Shown here piece after piece: positions 48,428 to 58,507 of a stretch of DNA of 64,000 nt. Under the pieces are notes generated by a model, which saw nothing but the letters and a program-made list of their open reading frames with translations, made no database searches and was not told where the DNA came from. Position numbers and translations under genes: made by a program. The stretch's first letter is position 1. Each line of letters begins with the position of its first letter. This DNA is from Streptococcus parasanguinis CC87K. GTDB taxonomy: Bacteria > Bacillota > Bacilli > Lactobacillales > Streptococcaceae. The stretch lies in the NCBI RefSeq assembly GCF_000507765.1, contig NZ_KI669401.1, positions 766,742 through 830,741 on the forward strand, written 5' to 3'.

Positions 48428-49021
48428 TTACAAATCTTCTGCTTTTAGGGGTTTGACGTCTTTGAGCAATGGGTGGTTCTTGTCTGCTTCTGAGACTTCT
48501 GCTTCTTCCAAGTTTTCCCATTGGATGTCTAGGCTTGGGTCTGCATAGTTGACAAAAGCATATTTTGGTTTGAGTTCCAATGCCCAGTAGTCATTGACTA
48601 AGTAAGTATAGGCAACTTTGTCTGTCAAAACTTGGAAGCCATTGGCAACACCACGAGGGACGAAGATGCCTTTTGAAGCATCGATCACTGTTTGGTAGGT
48701 ATTCCCAAAGCTATCGCCTTCACGAAGGTCTACCCAAGTGCCAAGAACCTTTCCTTCATCTGCTACAGAGATGTACTTGTCCCAAGGCTCTGCATGCAAA
48801 CCACGCAAAACATTCTTACGAGAGAATGAAATATTGTTTTGCAACTTGCCTTCTGCAAAGAAGCTTTCAGGGAATCCAAGGGGAAGCATTTTCTCTTTTT
48901 GGAAGTTTTCTTTAAACCAACCACGGTTATCCCCGCGCACTGGAATATCAAACTCCATCAAGCCTGGGATGGCTTCAATTTTGCGGGCTGCTAATTCTTT
49001 ATCAAAAAATTGTTCCGTCAT
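48428..49021 (-). CDS. rfbC: dTDP-4-dehydrorhamnose 3,5-epimerase
   Basis: 197 residues. The RmlC signatures FDIPVRGDNRGWFKENFQ near 24-42 and KNVLRGLHAEPWDKYISV near 68-86 carry the active-site His and Lys. Its ATG overlaps the rfbA stop (49021), so the two are coupled. It is the third enzyme of dTDP-rhamnose synthesis. Normal family length. Confidence 0.94.
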   Translation of the reverse strand: MTEQFFDKELAARKIEAIPGLMEFDIPVRGDNRGWFKENFQKEKMLPLGFPESFFAEGKLQNNISFSRKNVLRGLHAEPWDKYISVADEGKVLGTWVDLREGDSFGNTYQTVIDASKGIFVPRGVANGFQVLTDKVAYTYLVNDYWALELKPKYAFVNYADPSLDIQWENLEEAEVSEADKNHPLLKDVKPLKAEDL

Positions 49022-49890
49022 TATGCTTCTCCAATCAAACGGAGCAAGTATTGTCCGTATTCGTTTTTCTTCAATGATTGCGCTAATTCATGGACTTGTT
49101 CTTTGGTGATATAACCCATGCGATAGGCAATTTCCTCAAGGTTAGCCACTTGGACATTTTGCAAGCGTTGAACAGTTTCGATATATTGAGATGCTTGCAA
49201 GAGGCTTTCGTGAGTTCCAGTATCCAACCAGGCAAAACCACGGCCCATGAGCTCAACAGAGAGATCTCCACGCTCCAAATAAGCCTTGTTGACATCGGTG
49301 ATTTCAAGCTCGCCACGAGGACTTGGTTTGATGTTTTTGGCAATTTCTACCACATCATTGTCATAGAAGTAAAGTCCTGTCACTGCAAAGTTCGATTTTG
49401 GATGTTCTGGCTTTTCTTCGATAGAGATAGCGTTCATATCCGCGTCAAACTCTACCACACCAAAGCGTTCTGGATCTTTAACTTGGTAACCAAAGACAGT
49501 CGCTCCTTTTTCTTTCGCTTCTGCCCGTTGCAACATCTTGGTTAAGCCATTTCCGTGGAAGATATTGTCCCCAAGGATGAGGGCAACATGATCGTCACCG
49601 ATAAAGTCTTCCCCGATAATGAAGGCTTGCGCCAAACCATCTGGACTTGGTTGCTCTGCATAAGAGAGAGAAATTCCTAGTTCAGAACCATCTCCAAGAA
49701 GCTCTTCAAAACGAGGAAGGTCTTGAGGTGTTGAGATGATCAGGATATCTTTGATCCCAGCCAACATAAGGGTTGACAGCGGATAGTAGATCATTGGTTT
49801 GTCATAAATGGGCATCAATTGTTTAGAAGCCGCACGTGTCAATGGATACAAGCGAGTTCCTGAGCCCCCTGCTAAAATAATACCTTTCAT
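49021..49890 (-). CDS. rfbA: Glucose-1-phosphate thymidylyltransferase
   Basis: 289 residues. The nucleotidyltransferase loop [11 protein letters not shown] lies at 8-18; [18 protein letters not shown] and ILGDNIFHG are active-site segments. It is the first enzyme of dTDP-rhamnose synthesis, joining dTTP and glucose-1-phosphate. The promoter overlaps the terminator of the gene upstream. The order rfbA-rfbC-rfbB is the streptococcal one. Confidence 0.95.
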   Translation of the reverse strand: MKGIILAGGSGTRLYPLTRAASKQLMPIYDKPMIYYPLSTLMLAGIKDILIISTPQDLPRFEELLGDGSELGISLSYAEQPSPDGLAQAFIIGEDFIGDDHVALILGDNIFHGNGLTKMLQRAEAKEKGATVFGYQVKDPERFGVVEFDADMNAISIEEKPEHPKSNFAVTGLYFYDNDVVEIAKNIKPSPRGELEITDVNKAYLERGDLSVELMGRGFAWLDTGTHESLLQASQYIETVQRLQNVQVANLEEIAYRMGYITKEQVHELAQSLKKNEYGQYLLRLIGEA

Positions 49891-49923
49891 AATGGTAGGC
49901 CTTTCTACGTAGTCATTACCTTT

Positions 49924-49952
49924 ATTTTATCATGTTTATATAAAAAAGTCAC
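49924..49952 (-). promoter_or_regulatory. Candidate rfbA promoter overlapping a terminator
   Basis: On the minus strand GTGACT (49952-49947), 17 bp, then TAAAAT (49929-49924) with an extended TGA. The -35 box lies in the 3' arm of the upstream terminator hairpin. Confidence 0.45.
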
Positions 49953-49975
49953 CTTGCATTTGTGTTACAAGGTGA
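49943..49975 (-). terminator. Terminator of the gene at 50035
   Basis: TCACCTTG/CAAGGTGA stem (arms 49949-49956 and 49968-49975) followed by six T on the minus strand. Confidence 0.75.
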
Positions 49976-50034
49976 TGACAGAAGATGAGTGTTGTAGAAT
50001 TTTTAGCATTGGTTTTACTCATGATTCAAATAGA

Positions 50035-50466
50035 TTACTGCTCCTTGACTGAGCCGTCTGAAAACCTTACCTTTACTCCCGATTTGGTCGTGCCTCTCCT
50101 AGAATCCATAAAGCTCTGAAATTCTTCATCTTCATTATGATAGACCCCTATCTTAATTTTTTTCGCATCTTTATCATAAGCTAGCACATGTTCCTTGGAA
50201 CTCCCATCAGAAAATGTGAATTTTACATCTGCTCCCCATGCATCTGACGGAATGGAGCTGTATGATGGGTTCTTAATTTCAATCTCCTCAATTACTTCGT
50301 AAGAATTCTTCAAGGTATTTATGAGGTTGGCTTCGTACTCTCTATTGCGTTGCTTTTCCTCTAATTTTTTAGTCACATAAAACAAAGAAATCCCAATTAC
50401 CATAAGGAGAGCCAAGGCGATGACCAACATCCTTTTGCTTTTCTTTATAAACTTGATTTTTACCAT
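50035..50466 (-). CDS. Hypothetical membrane-anchored protein
   Basis: 143 residues from the ATG at 50466, preceded by AAGGAG at nine bases; a longer frame to 50547 has no such site. One N-terminal helix (about 13-32, MLVIALALLMVIGISLFYV) after a basic start, then an extracellular domain with two similar short motifs, FSDGSSKE and FSDGSVKE. I do not recognise the family. Confidence 0.55.
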   Translation of the reverse strand: MVKIKFIKKSKRMLVIALALLMVIGISLFYVTKKLEEKQRNREYEANLINTLKNSYEVIEEIEIKNPSYSSIPSDAWGADVKFTFSDGSSKEHVLAYDKDAKKIKIGVYHNEDEEFQSFMDSRRGTTKSGVKVRFSDGSVKEQ

Positions 50467-50551
50467 AAGACGATACTCCTTACTAATGAAGAACCCTTTG
50501 AGCTGTATCTGACTATCTTTTTTCTCAAAGACAATAACAGCAATCAAAAAA

Positions 50552-50571
50552 AGAGCTTGTCCTGATGCTCT
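50552..50571 (-). terminator. Terminator after the ZIP gene
   Basis: Short stem AGAGC/GCTCT followed by seven T on the minus strand. Confidence 0.65.
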
Positions 50572-50584
50572 CCTTTTCAGTTCC

Positions 50585-51421
50585 TTATCCCAAAGCGACG
50601 TCTAGGATCATCATAATGACAAAGCCAACCATGAGGCCCAGGGTCGCTACGTCTGTATTGCCATTGGTCTGGGAGTCTGGGATCAACTCTTCAACCACCA
50701 CGAAGATCATCGCACCTGCCGCAAAAGAAAGGGCGTAAGGCAAGATGGCCGTCATGGACAAGACAGCTACTGCTCCTAGCAGAGCTCCGATGGGCTCGAC
50801 GATAGCGGACATGGATCCCCAATAAAAGGCATTGAGACGGGATTTTCCATCTGTCCGGATTGGAATGGAAAGAGCTGCCCCTTCTGGGATATTTTGCAAG
50901 CTAATCCCAATGGCCAAACCAACCGCCCCGATAAAGGCTTCTGGACTTGGATTGCTAGCCAGAGCTCCAAAGGCCACTCCGACCGCTAAGCCTTCTGGGA
51001 AATTGTGGATGGTAATGGCGAGAAAGAGTAGAGTCGTTTTAGACAACTTCTTCTCCCGCGGCGTATGGATACTCTCAGCATCCTCAATCTCCTTACTCAT
51101 ATGAAGGTGAGGGACGATGGCATCTATCAAACGGAGGAAAAATCCTCCAGCTAAAAAACCAATAGCTGCCGGCAGCCAAGCCAGGCTCCCATAAGAGGTT
51201 TCCGCATACTCAATCGAGGGTTGCAAGAGTGACCAAAACGAAGCCGCGATCATAACCCCTGCCGCAAAGCCCATCATGATGTCCAGTAACTTGCGACTAA
51301 TATGCTTGAAGAAAAAGACGATGGCTGAGCCTACAATGGTACAGCCCCATGTAAACAATCCTGCGAGAAAGGCCTGTAAGACCCCGGATTGTGATTGAAA
51401 CCAATTCAAAGCAACTCCCAT
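50585..51421 (-). CDS. ZIP-family metal transporter (ZupT/GufA-like)
   Basis: 278 residues, about eight helices. The two family signatures are present: HNFPEGLAVGVAFG near 138 and NIPEGAALSIP near 178. A hydrophilic, His-containing loop (HLHMSKEIEDAESIHTPREK) lies between helices. It probably imports zinc or related divalent metal ions. It is monocistronic, with a family-A repeat directly upstream and a terminator downstream. Confidence 0.88.
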   Translation of the reverse strand: MGVALNWFQSQSGVLQAFLAGLFTWGCTIVGSAIVFFFKHISRKLLDIMMGFAAGVMIAASFWSLLQPSIEYAETSYGSLAWLPAAIGFLAGGFFLRLIDAIVPHLHMSKEIEDAESIHTPREKKLSKTTLLFLAITIHNFPEGLAVGVAFGALASNPSPEAFIGAVGLAIGISLQNIPEGAALSIPIRTDGKSRLNAFYWGSMSAIVEPIGALLGAVAVLSMTAILPYALSFAAGAMIFVVVEELIPDSQTNGNTDVATLGLMVGFVIMMILDVALG

Positions 51422-51489
51422 ATTCTTGATGATTCACTTGTTCTATTCTATTATTTTTAGCCAAATTACGGAAGGTCTTTCGAAAAAAA

Positions 51490-51663
51490 GAGAGTGGGAC
51501 AGAAATCGGTCATTCGTTAGAATTCGATTTCGTCGTCCCACCTCCGCAAAGTTGAGTAGGGCTGTAAAAGCTGATGAAATCAGCGTAGTAGAGCCCACTC
51601 AACCACTGCGTCTTGATCGACAATCCAAAAATAATTGAGAGGCTAGGACTTTTGTCCCAGCCT
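51490..51663 (-). repeat. Repeat family A, copy 3
   Basis: Same unit as at 26845. Its first bases supply the stop codon of the oxidoreductase gene (TAG of TAGGCTGGGAC), so the repeat and the coding region touch. Confidence 0.85.
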
Positions 51664-52753
51664 ACTTCTTCACATATTGTTCAACTGGATAATCCGCTGG
51701 ATCTAAGCGCAGGTTTCCTCCTACCACGAGTTGGGCCAGGTGCCAACCAATGAGGGGACCTGTTGTGAGGCCAGACGAACCAAGTCCACTGGCGACATAG
51801 AGGCCTGCTTGATCAGGAACAACTCCCCAAAATGGTGAAAAGTCACTGGTGTAGGCACGGGTTCCCACGCGCTCCCCGATAACTTCGGCTTGAGCTAGTT
51901 CTGGATAGTAGGCCAAGGCTTCTATTTCCATCTGATTTAGCAGAGCTTGATCCACCGTCAGGTCAAAGCCCATCTCATTTTCATGGGTGGCTCCCATACT
52001 GATCTTTCCATTTTGGAAGGGAATGATATCCAGCTCTCCTTCTGGCATGACCACGGGATAGTCATCGGTAACTAAGTCTAGCTGATAATCCCGCAATTGC
52101 CCCTTTTGCGGACGGACATCAACTTGGTAGCCAAGTGGTTCGAGGATTTGCCCCAACCAGGCTCCTGTTGCCAGGATGACTTGGTCATAGCATTCTCCTG
52201 CAATCTGATAACCATCACTTGAAACTGAGAGAGCAGCCTCTTCCTTGATCACTCTTGCCTCACTTGCCTGAAGAAGGGTTTCCGTGAGAAGGGCTCCCTC
52301 TACATGAGCACCACCTGATGCATAAAGGAGCTTCTCAAAGCCTTGTAGACCTGGGAATTGCTCACTGACTTCTTCTTTGGTCAAAATCGCCAAGTCTCCA
52401 ATCAAGGGAGATTCTTCCCGACGGCTCAGTGCCAACTGATAGAGTTCGTCTAATTTTTCCTCATTTTTCTTGAGGAGATAGACGCCGGTCTGCTGGTAAA
52501 AATCTGTTTTAATTCCGTCCTTGGCCAGGTCTTCTACCAATTCTTGGTAGAAATCAGCCCCCAGACGAGCCAGGCGATACCAGGCCTTGTTTCGCCGTTT
52601 GGAAAACCAAGGGCTAATAATGCCTGCCGCTGCCTTGGTTGCTTGACCGACACCATGGTCATAGACGGTCACATCCACCTGTGCTTCTTTGGATAAATAA
52701 TAGGCTGCAGTGGATCCCACGATCCCTGCACCAATAATGGCAACTTTCATCAT
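51662..52753 (-). CDS. FAD-dependent amino-acid oxidase-like oxidoreductase (DAO family)
   Basis: 363 residues. The dinucleotide motif IGAGIVGSTAAYYL is near the N-terminus and GLYVASGLGSSGLTTGP near the end; both are typical of the D-amino acid oxidase/DadA family. The substrate is unknown. It follows the Nif3 gene by six bases in the trmK-nif3-oxidoreductase cluster. The stop codon lies in a family-A repeat, so the last residues could differ from those of its relatives. Confidence 0.83.
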   Translation of the reverse strand: MMKVAIIGAGIVGSTAAYYLSKEAQVDVTVYDHGVGQATKAAAGIISPWFSKRRNKAWYRLARLGADFYQELVEDLAKDGIKTDFYQQTGVYLLKKNEEKLDELYQLALSRREESPLIGDLAILTKEEVSEQFPGLQGFEKLLYASGGAHVEGALLTETLLQASEARVIKEEAALSVSSDGYQIAGECYDQVILATGAWLGQILEPLGYQVDVRPQKGQLRDYQLDLVTDDYPVVMPEGELDIIPFQNGKISMGATHENEMGFDLTVDQALLNQMEIEALAYYPELAQAEVIGERVGTRAYTSDFSPFWGVVPDQAGLYVASGLGSSGLTTGPLIGWHLAQLVVGGNLRLDPADYPVEQYVKK

Positions 52754-52759
52754 GACCCC

Positions 52760-53557
52760 TTAGATATGATAAAAAGGATTGGTGCTGGCTTGACTGCCAA
52801 TCACTTCAATCTCCCACGCTTCCTCAGCCTTCCACTGATTGAGCTTTTCTACTAGTTTTGACACAAAAAGAACTTCGATATGGTGCCCTGGGTCTATGGC
52901 CAAGAGCCCATCGCTCAACATGTCCTGAGCCGTGTGGTAGTAGATATCTCCTGTGATATAGACCTCTGCTCCCTTGGTGAGAGCATCCTTGTAAAAGGAC
53001 TGGCCACTTCCTCCACAGATAGCAACACGCTCAATGACCCGATCCAAATCCGCTTGGTCATAATGAACTAAGCGCAAAGCATCTAAGCCAAAGGTTTCTT
53101 TGACCTTTTGAGCCAACTGGCCAAAGGTTTGAGTAGCTACCCGACCGATGCGACCAATTCCGAGCCCTTCTCCCGTCATACTGAGGGGTTCTGTATCTTC
53201 AATGTCCAAGAGCTGGCAGAACCAATCGTTGAGACCATCTGGGACAATGTCAATATTAGTATGGCTGACGTAGACTGCGATATCATGCTTGATCAAATCG
53301 ATATAAATCTGATTTTGGGCCCGATCGGCTACCAAATCCTTGATGGGACGGAAAATGGGCGCGTGCTTGACGATGATCAAGTCCACCCCATGAGCGATTG
53401 CTTCTGCCACCGTCTGCTCACGGATATCTAAGGCCACCATGACCTTCTTGATGTCTTTTTGCAGCGTACCGACCTGTAGCCCACGGACATCTCCCTCCAT
53501 GGATAGTTCCTGAGGACAGTAGGCTTCATAACGTTTGATGACTTCACTTGCTAACAT
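52760..53557 (-). CDS. Nif3/YqfO-like metal-binding protein
   Basis: 265 residues, the short Nif3 form without the inserted domain of Bacillus YqfO. Metal-site motifs include [10 protein letters not shown] near 64, VSHTNIDI near 97 and [10 protein letters not shown] near the end. It is widely conserved next to trmK and probably acts as a GTP cyclohydrolase 1 type 2-like or hydrolase-type protein, but its role is not settled. It overlaps trmK by 14 bp. Confidence 0.88.
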   Translation of the reverse strand: MLASEVIKRYEAYCPQELSMEGDVRGLQVGTLQKDIKKVMVALDIREQTVAEAIAHGVDLIIVKHAPIFRPIKDLVADRAQNQIYIDLIKHDIAVYVSHTNIDIVPDGLNDWFCQLLDIEDTEPLSMTGEGLGIGRIGRVATQTFGQLAQKVKETFGLDALRLVHYDQADLDRVIERVAICGGSGQSFYKDALTKGAEVYITGDIYYHTAQDMLSDGLLAIDPGHHIEVLFVSKLVEKLNQWKAEEAWEIEVIGSQASTNPFYHI

Positions 53558-54233
53558 GTAGGACCTCCTTGATGTGTGCGATGCGCTCTTCTAACGATGC
53601 TCTGGCAGATTGATTCTCAACTGGTACCTGCTCCAAGGCAAAGGCTAATTTCTCCACTTCCTTGAACCACTTTTGGACAAAGGCTGGAGCTTGTTCCCGC
53701 ATCAAATTGGGACCAAAGCGTAGTTCCTTGGCTGTCAGCTTTTGAGAACCGTGTTCCACCACGAGGATTTCATAGAACTTCTCATTTTCTTCCAAGATAG
53801 CTTCATCGATAATGCGGAAATCATGATCTACTAACCAAGCCCGCAGTTCATCTTCCCGATTATTGGGCTGGAGGACCAAGCGAGAGACATTGGCTAATTT
53901 ATCAAGACCTGCCGCTAGGATATCAGCAATCAAGCGTCCGCCCATGCCAGCAATGGTAATACAGGAAATGCAATCTGTTGGTTCAAAGGCAGCCAAGCCA
54001 TTGGCCAGACGGACCTCAATCTTGTCCTCTAAACCATTATCGGCGACATTTTGGAGGGCAGATTGATAAGGCCCCTCTACCACTTCACCAGCAATAGCAG
54101 CCTCAATCTTGCCTTCTTGTAAGAGGGCGATTGGCAGATAAGCATGGTCACTCCCCACGTCCAACAGACGAGCTCCAGCTGGGACGAAGCTAGCCACCAA
54201 GTCCAATCGATTTGATAATTTTGTAAATTCCAT
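53544..54233 (-). CDS. trmK: tRNA (adenine22-N1)-methyltransferase TrmK
   Basis: 229 residues. The Rossmann-fold SAM motif [16 protein letters not shown] lies at about 19-34, followed by [14 protein letters not shown] near 88-101. It methylates A22 in certain tRNAs. It is first in the three-gene cluster with the Nif3 and oxidoreductase genes. Confidence 0.92.
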   Translation of the reverse strand: MEFTKLSNRLDLVASFVPAGARLLDVGSDHAYLPIALLQEGKIEAAIAGEVVEGPYQSALQNVADNGLEDKIEVRLANGLAAFEPTDCISCITIAGMGGRLIADILAAGLDKLANVSRLVLQPNNREDELRAWLVDHDFRIIDEAILEENEKFYEILVVEHGSQKLTAKELRFGPNLMREQAPAFVQKWFKEVEKLAFALEQVPVENQSARASLEERIAHIKEVLHVSK

Positions 54234-54292
54234 GTGCTACTTTCTATACTTTTATTCCACCCTTTAGTATACCATGTTTGCACCATTAAAAA

Positions 54293-54310
54293 AAGGCGCA
54301 ACGGCGCCTT
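54293..54310 (-). terminator. Terminator between the GST gene and trmK
   Basis: 7-bp GC-rich stem AAGGCGC/GCGCCTT and a run of T on the minus strand. Confidence 0.85.
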
Positions 54311-54336
54311 GTCTATTATGGAAAGGTATTACTTTA

Positions 54337-54470
54337 GACTTTCCTTAGGTGAGTCCGGACGTCAGCGAACTTCTTCAAAGTTCCATGACTAAGTTTTGAG
54401 TCTAATGTCTCAAAACTTCCGGGCACATGAAACTTATACGTTTCATGTGCTATACTCACGGCGGAAACTC
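54337..54470 (-). repeat. Structured repeat family B, copy 3
   Basis: About 134 bp, 33 bp after the GST-like gene stop. Hairpins GAACTT/AAGTTC, AAGTTTTGAG/CTCAAAACTT and GCACATGAAAC/GTTTCATGTGC; the terminal arms have one mismatch. It keeps CGGACGTCAGC, CATGACTAA and CTCACGGCGGAAA. Confidence 0.85.
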
Positions 54471-54503
54471 TCGCTATCATCCTCAACAAGCCGATATTAG
54501 ACT

Positions 54504-55292
54504 TTAGTCAATTTCCTTATAGTCTACTTCCAAGCCTCGTTGCACTGCTGGGCGATTGGCAATTTTCTCTGTCCAAGCTTGCAGATGCTTATATTCCTTC
54601 ACATCTAAGAAAATTCCTGCACGGTCCCAGACCTTGTCTTGGGCTAGACGGCCATACCAAGACCAGATGGCGATATCTGCAATGGTATAGTCATCTCCTG
54701 CGATATAAGGTTTAGTGGCCAGTTCCTTGTCCAATAGGTCCAATTGCCGTTTGGCTTCCATGGCAAAACGGTTGATAGCATACTCGATTTTTTCAGGTGC
54801 ATAGTGGAAGAAATGACCAAAGCCTCCCCCTAGGAAAGGTGCAGCCCCTGTCTGCCAGAAGAGCCAGTTGAGCACTTCTGTCCGTTTAGCCCGATCAGTC
54901 GGGATTAATTTGCCAAATTTCTCGGCTAGATACAGGAGGATATTAGCTGATTCAAAGACACGAATGTCTTGATCGCCTGATTGATCTAACATGGCCGGAA
55001 TTTTCGAGTTAGGATTGATGGCTACAAAGTCACTACCAAACTGATCTCCCTCACCAATCTTGATCCGATAAGCGTCATAGCCTGCATCCACACCCAGCTC
55101 TTTCAATTCCTCCAGCATAATGGTGGCCTTGATCCCATTGGGTGTTGGAAGGGTATAGAGTTGGAAAGGCTGGTCACCTTTTGGAAGAGTTTGTTCAAAG
55201 CGGGCACCTGCTGTTGGTTGGTTCAAGCCACCCCAGGCTCCTCCCATTTGACTCGGTACTTCCCATACTTCTGGTAATTGATAGTCTGACAT
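54504..55292 (-). CDS. YghU-like glutathione S-transferase / disulfide reductase
   Basis: 262 residues. A thioredoxin-like N-terminal half (PFQLYTLPTPNGIKATIMLEEL near 42-63, NSKIPAM, FESANILLYLAE) and an all-helical C-terminal half with the YIAGDDYTIADIAIWSW GST motif. YghU enzymes act on glutathione disulfides and peroxides. The organism's own GshAB (6299) could supply the glutathione. It is a single gene followed by repeat B3 and a terminator. Confidence 0.9.
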   Translation of the reverse strand: MSDYQLPEVWEVPSQMGGAWGGLNQPTAGARFEQTLPKGDQPFQLYTLPTPNGIKATIMLEELKELGVDAGYDAYRIKIGEGDQFGSDFVAINPNSKIPAMLDQSGDQDIRVFESANILLYLAEKFGKLIPTDRAKRTEVLNWLFWQTGAAPFLGGGFGHFFHYAPEKIEYAINRFAMEAKRQLDLLDKELATKPYIAGDDYTIADIAIWSWYGRLAQDKVWDRAGIFLDVKEYKHLQAWTEKIANRPAVQRGLEVDYKEID

Positions 55293-55373
55293 CTCATTTC
55301 TCCTTTTTTCTAAGCTACTCTTAGCATATCAAATCTCGGGCTTCCTTTCAAAGATCTGCTACGCGAAGGCTAC

Positions 55374-55401
55374 TTGACTTTTTTTGTCAAAATGATAGTA
55401 T
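55374..55401 (+). promoter_or_regulatory. Promoter of the adenosine deaminase gene
   Basis: TTGACT (55374-55379), a 16-bp spacer and TAGTAT (55396-55401). The -35 box is part of an inverted repeat TTGAC/GTCAA around a T-run. AAGGAGA precedes the ATG. Confidence 0.55.
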
Positions 55402-55430
55402 AGAAAAAATACAATTTTAAGGAGAAAACC

Positions 55431-56450
55431 ATGTCCACGATCGATTTTCATAGTTTGGCAAAGACAGAACTTCACTGTCACTTAGACGGTTCCTTGTCGC
55501 TTCCAATCATTCGCCAGTTGGCAGCTATGGCCAATATTGACCTACCTGCTAGCGATGAGGAGCTCAAGCACCATGTCACTGCGCCTGCCCACTGTGAGAA
55601 TCTTTTGGACTATTTGGAGGCCTTTGACTACATTCGGCCCCTCCTCCAAACTAAGGAAGCCTTGACGCTTGCTGCTTACGATGTGGCCAAGCAAGCTGCT
55701 CTCGAAAATGTCGTCTACATCGAGGTCCGCTTTGCCCCAGAATTATCCATGGATCAAGGACTCAATGTCCCAGAAACCATCGATGCAGTCTGTGAAGGAC
55801 TGCGCCAAGCCCAGGATGAATTTGGCATTGTTGCAAAAGCCTTAGTCTGTGGCATGCGCCAGTCCGATCAAGAAGTCACCTCTCGCATTCTAGCAGAAGC
55901 CAACCAAGTTAGCGATCAAGATTTTGTTGGTTTTGACTTTGCCGGGGATGAGCACAACTACTCTCCAGAAGATATTCGACCCCTAATTGAGCAAGTCAAG
56001 AGTTACCATCGGCCCATGACGCTTCATGCAGGTGAGTGTCATTGCCCACACTTTGTTGCCCAATCGATTGCATTTGGCATCAAACGCAATGGCCACGTTA
56101 CGGCTCTATCTCATGAACCAGCCTTACTTCAATCCTTTATTGACAATGGGGTCACTGGTGAACTCTGCTTGACCAGCAACCTACAGACAAAAGCAGCGCC
56201 GACTATAGAAGATTTCCCTTATTTGAAGATGAAGGCAGCCGGAGCTCGGATCAGTATCAATACCGATAACCGGACTGTATCTGATACCGACCTCACCAAG
56301 GAATATGCCCTCTACCATCAGCACTTCCAAACCAAGGAAACTGACTTTTATAAACACAATGTCCATGCCATCCAGGCTTCCTTTGCCAGTGACGAGGAAA
56401 AACAAGAACTCCTTAGTAAACTAGAAAAAGCCTATGCGGACTATTTATAA
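55431..56450 (+). CDS. add: Adenosine deaminase
   Basis: 339 residues. The metal motif HCH (His15, His17) in [16 protein letters not shown] near 198, SHEPALL near 225 and [10 protein letters not shown] near 280. It converts adenosine to inosine in purine salvage. AAGGAGA precedes the ATG at 55431. It is a single gene on the plus strand, followed by repeat B4. Confidence 0.93.
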   Translation: MSTIDFHSLAKTELHCHLDGSLSLPIIRQLAAMANIDLPASDEELKHHVTAPAHCENLLDYLEAFDYIRPLLQTKEALTLAAYDVAKQAALENVVYIEVRFAPELSMDQGLNVPETIDAVCEGLRQAQDEFGIVAKALVCGMRQSDQEVTSRILAEANQVSDQDFVGFDFAGDEHNYSPEDIRPLIEQVKSYHRPMTLHAGECHCPHFVAQSIAFGIKRNGHVTALSHEPALLQSFIDNGVTGELCLTSNLQTKAAPTIEDFPYLKMKAAGARISINTDNRTVSDTDLTKEYALYHQHFQTKETDFYKHNVHAIQASFASDEEKQELLSKLEKAYADYL

Positions 56451-56576
56451 AGGAAAAAACTAGCACTTTATGAGTACTAGTTTTTTGAATGGTTAAAAAT
56501 TATTTTTTCAATTAAGAACCTATTTTTTTCAGTAAAAATAATGTCTTATTTTTAAAACTATTCAAGTATAAACTAA
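56451..56576 (+). other. Tail region after add
   Basis: The sequence after the stop contains ACTAGCACTTTATGAGTACTAGTTTTTT, a short imperfect hairpin with a T-run near 56460-56485 that can act as the add terminator. AT-rich, without a gene, up to repeat B4. Confidence 0.45.
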
Positions 56577-56712
56577 AAACTTTCCGCCGTGAGAAAAGTG
56601 CCTGAAACACTATTGTTTCAGGCACTCGGGAGTTTTGAGACCTTAGGCTCAAAACTAAGTCATGGAACTTCTCCGAAGTTCGCTGACGTCCGTACTCACA
56701 TAAGGAAAGTTT
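56577..56712 (+). repeat. Structured repeat family B, copy 4
   Basis: 136 bp closed by perfect arms AAACTTTCC/GGAAAGTTT. Hairpins GTGCCTGAAAC/GTTTCAGGCAC, AGTTTTGAG/CTCAAAACT and GAACTTC/GAAGTTC. It is inverted relative to the other copies on the map but, because add is on the plus strand, in the same orientation relative to its upstream gene. It lies between the converging genes add and dnaD. Confidence 0.85.
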
Positions 56713-56768
56713 CTAGGAAGACTTTACCTTCCATCTGCAGCTAGCACTTTTATAAAGTGCTAGTTTTT

Positions 56769-57452
56769 TTAATCCTTCCACAAATCCATGGCCTTCAAGA
56801 AATCGTCTGAAACGGTCACATTGCGTGGGTTGGCTTGCTCGCGTTCTTGTAGTTTCGCCTCTACTTGGGCTAGACTGTTGATGCCTTCACTGCGCCAGTT
56901 GCGTAAAATGGCTTGGATATATTTCCAATGAGGCTTGCCGTTAAAGACAGCTTCTCGTAAGGCTGCCTTGATCACATCTGGATCTGTCTGATCCTCGCGC
57001 ACAGTCTTGGTCAAGTCTTCAATCTCAAAAGGCGTCAAGAGTCGTCCCAGTTCTTGTTGGAAGGTTTCCACCAAGTCCTTGATGACATTTCCCTTTGCAG
57101 GCGCGCTCTGTGCCTTCCCTTGTAATTGGGATTCTAAAATCTCATCCAAGCGCTCCAGAGCAATGGTCGCATCAAAGATGGCTTCAATCTCGCCATTGAG
57201 CTCAATGGTCCGGTATTGAAGGAGTCCCTTGGTAGTCAAATTGGACATAATCCGATTGACCTCTGTCACCGTTTTTCCTAGATGACTAGCAATCTGATTA
57301 GGTGATAAGGCCTCTTGGCCAGTCGTATTTTGAAGGAAGAAAAACTGCCAAACCAAGTAATCATCTGCTTGGTCAAACAACTCATGATAATGAAAAAGCA
57401 AGGCACTTGGAAGAACCAAGTTGCCATACTTAAATGCTTGTGAATATGTCAT
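56769..57452 (-). CDS. dnaD: DnaD-domain replication-initiation protein
   Basis: 227 residues. The N-terminal winged-helix part (about 1-115; SPNQIASHLGKTVTEVNRIM) and the C-terminal DnaB_2/DnaD domain with the YIQAILRNWRSEGI motif (about 180-195) are as in primosome protein DnaD. It helps load the replicative helicase. It starts 9 bp after the homoserine acyltransferase gene, so the two share a promoter at 58440. Confidence 0.88.
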   Translation of the reverse strand: MTYSQAFKYGNLVLPSALLFHYHELFDQADDYLVWQFFFLQNTTGQEALSPNQIASHLGKTVTEVNRIMSNLTTKGLLQYRTIELNGEIEAIFDATIALERLDEILESQLQGKAQSAPAKGNVIKDLVETFQQELGRLLTPFEIEDLTKTVREDQTDPDVIKAALREAVFNGKPHWKYIQAILRNWRSEGINSLAQVEAKLQEREQANPRNVTVSDDFLKAMDLWKD

Positions 57453-57461
57453 AATTCCCCT

Positions 57462-58406
57462 TTATAGGTAACCATAAAATGAAATATCTTTTTCCAATTC
57501 TTCCAAGCGGTAAGGTGTTTCTTGATAAACCGCATAGTTGATCCAATTACTAAAGAAAGTCGTCGCAGCTAGATTCCAACGAATGCGAGGCTCTGTATTA
57601 GCGTCATCCCCATCAAAATAATTCTCGGGAACGTCCGGATCCAAGCCTGCCTTGACATCTCGGTGGTATTCTTTTGCCAGCGTATCGCGATCATACTCCA
57701 GATGGCCAAAGCTATAGACCTCACGCATGTCTGGACTGGCAATGATGGAAAGCCCAACTTCATTCCCTTGAGCGATCACTTGAAGATTGCTCTTTTCAAG
57801 GACTTCCTTCAAAGGAATATCCGTATAGCGAGAATGAGGGGCAAGGAAGCGATCGTCAAATCCTCTCATGAGCAGACTTTCGGGACGCACCACTGCTTGG
57901 TCATAGATGCCCGATAGCTTGTCACAGAGCTCTACTTTTTGAATCCCGTAACGGTGATACAATCCAGCCTGGGCTCCCCAACAAAGGTGCAAGGTAGAAA
58001 AGACATGCCGTTTAGACCATTCAAAGACCTGGGTCAACTCTTCCCAGTAGTCCACTTCCTCAAAGTCCATCTTTTCGACAGGCGCCCCCGTCACAATCAA
58101 GCCGTCATAGTAATTATCCTTGATATCCTCAAAGGTCTTGTAGAAGCTCTCCATATGCTCGGCCGCTGTATTCTTAGACTCATGGCTAGTCATATAGAGG
58201 AAATCTACATTGATCTGCAAGGGCGTATTGGCCAGGAGGCGTAGCAGTTGAGTCTCAGTTGCTTCCTTAGTCGGCATGAGATTCAAAATCAGAACATTTA
58301 TAGGACGAATATCCTGGTGAGTTGCTCGAACATCATCCATGACAAAAATATTTTCTGAACGAAGAATATCTACTGCAGGTAATTTTTTATCTAGTGTAAT
58401 TGGCAT
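57462..58406 (-). CDS. metA: Homoserine O-acetyltransferase (MetA family)
   Basis: 314 residues. The catalytic Cys142 lies in [11 protein letters not shown], with EHMESF and [11 protein letters not shown] further along. Residue 111 is Glu (APVEKMDF); in the MetA family, Glu at this place goes with acetyl-CoA and Gly with succinyl-CoA, so I predict acetylation of homoserine in methionine synthesis. GGGAGC precedes the ATG, and a good promoter lies at 58440-58468. No S-box or T-box is visible in the ~100-bp leader. Confidence 0.9.
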   Translation of the reverse strand: MPITLDKKLPAVDILRSENIFVMDDVRATHQDIRPINVLILNLMPTKEATETQLLRLLANTPLQINVDFLYMTSHESKNTAAEHMESFYKTFEDIKDNYYDGLIVTGAPVEKMDFEEVDYWEELTQVFEWSKRHVFSTLHLCWGAQAGLYHRYGIQKVELCDKLSGIYDQAVVRPESLLMRGFDDRFLAPHSRYTDIPLKEVLEKSNLQVIAQGNEVGLSIIASPDMREVYSFGHLEYDRDTLAKEYHRDVKAGLDPDVPENYFDGDDANTEPRIRWNLAATTFFSNWINYAVYQETPYRLEELEKDISFYGYL

Positions 58407-58439
58407 AAAAAGCTCCCATCGTGCAAGTTCTTAACTAAC

Positions 58440-58468
58440 ATTATATGATAGGAGCTTATAGTTTTCAA
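58440..58468 (-). promoter_or_regulatory. Promoter of metA-dnaD
   Basis: On the minus strand TTGAAA (58468-58463), 17 bp, TATAAT (58445-58440). Confidence 0.75.
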
Positions 58469-58507
58469 TTATGGTTTTTCTGTATCCAGTTATAGTATTA
58501 GACTATA

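Noticed and set aside
58407..58507. SAM or T-box riboswitch before metA
   Set aside because: The leader after the promoter is only about 35 bases and no conserved motif is visible.
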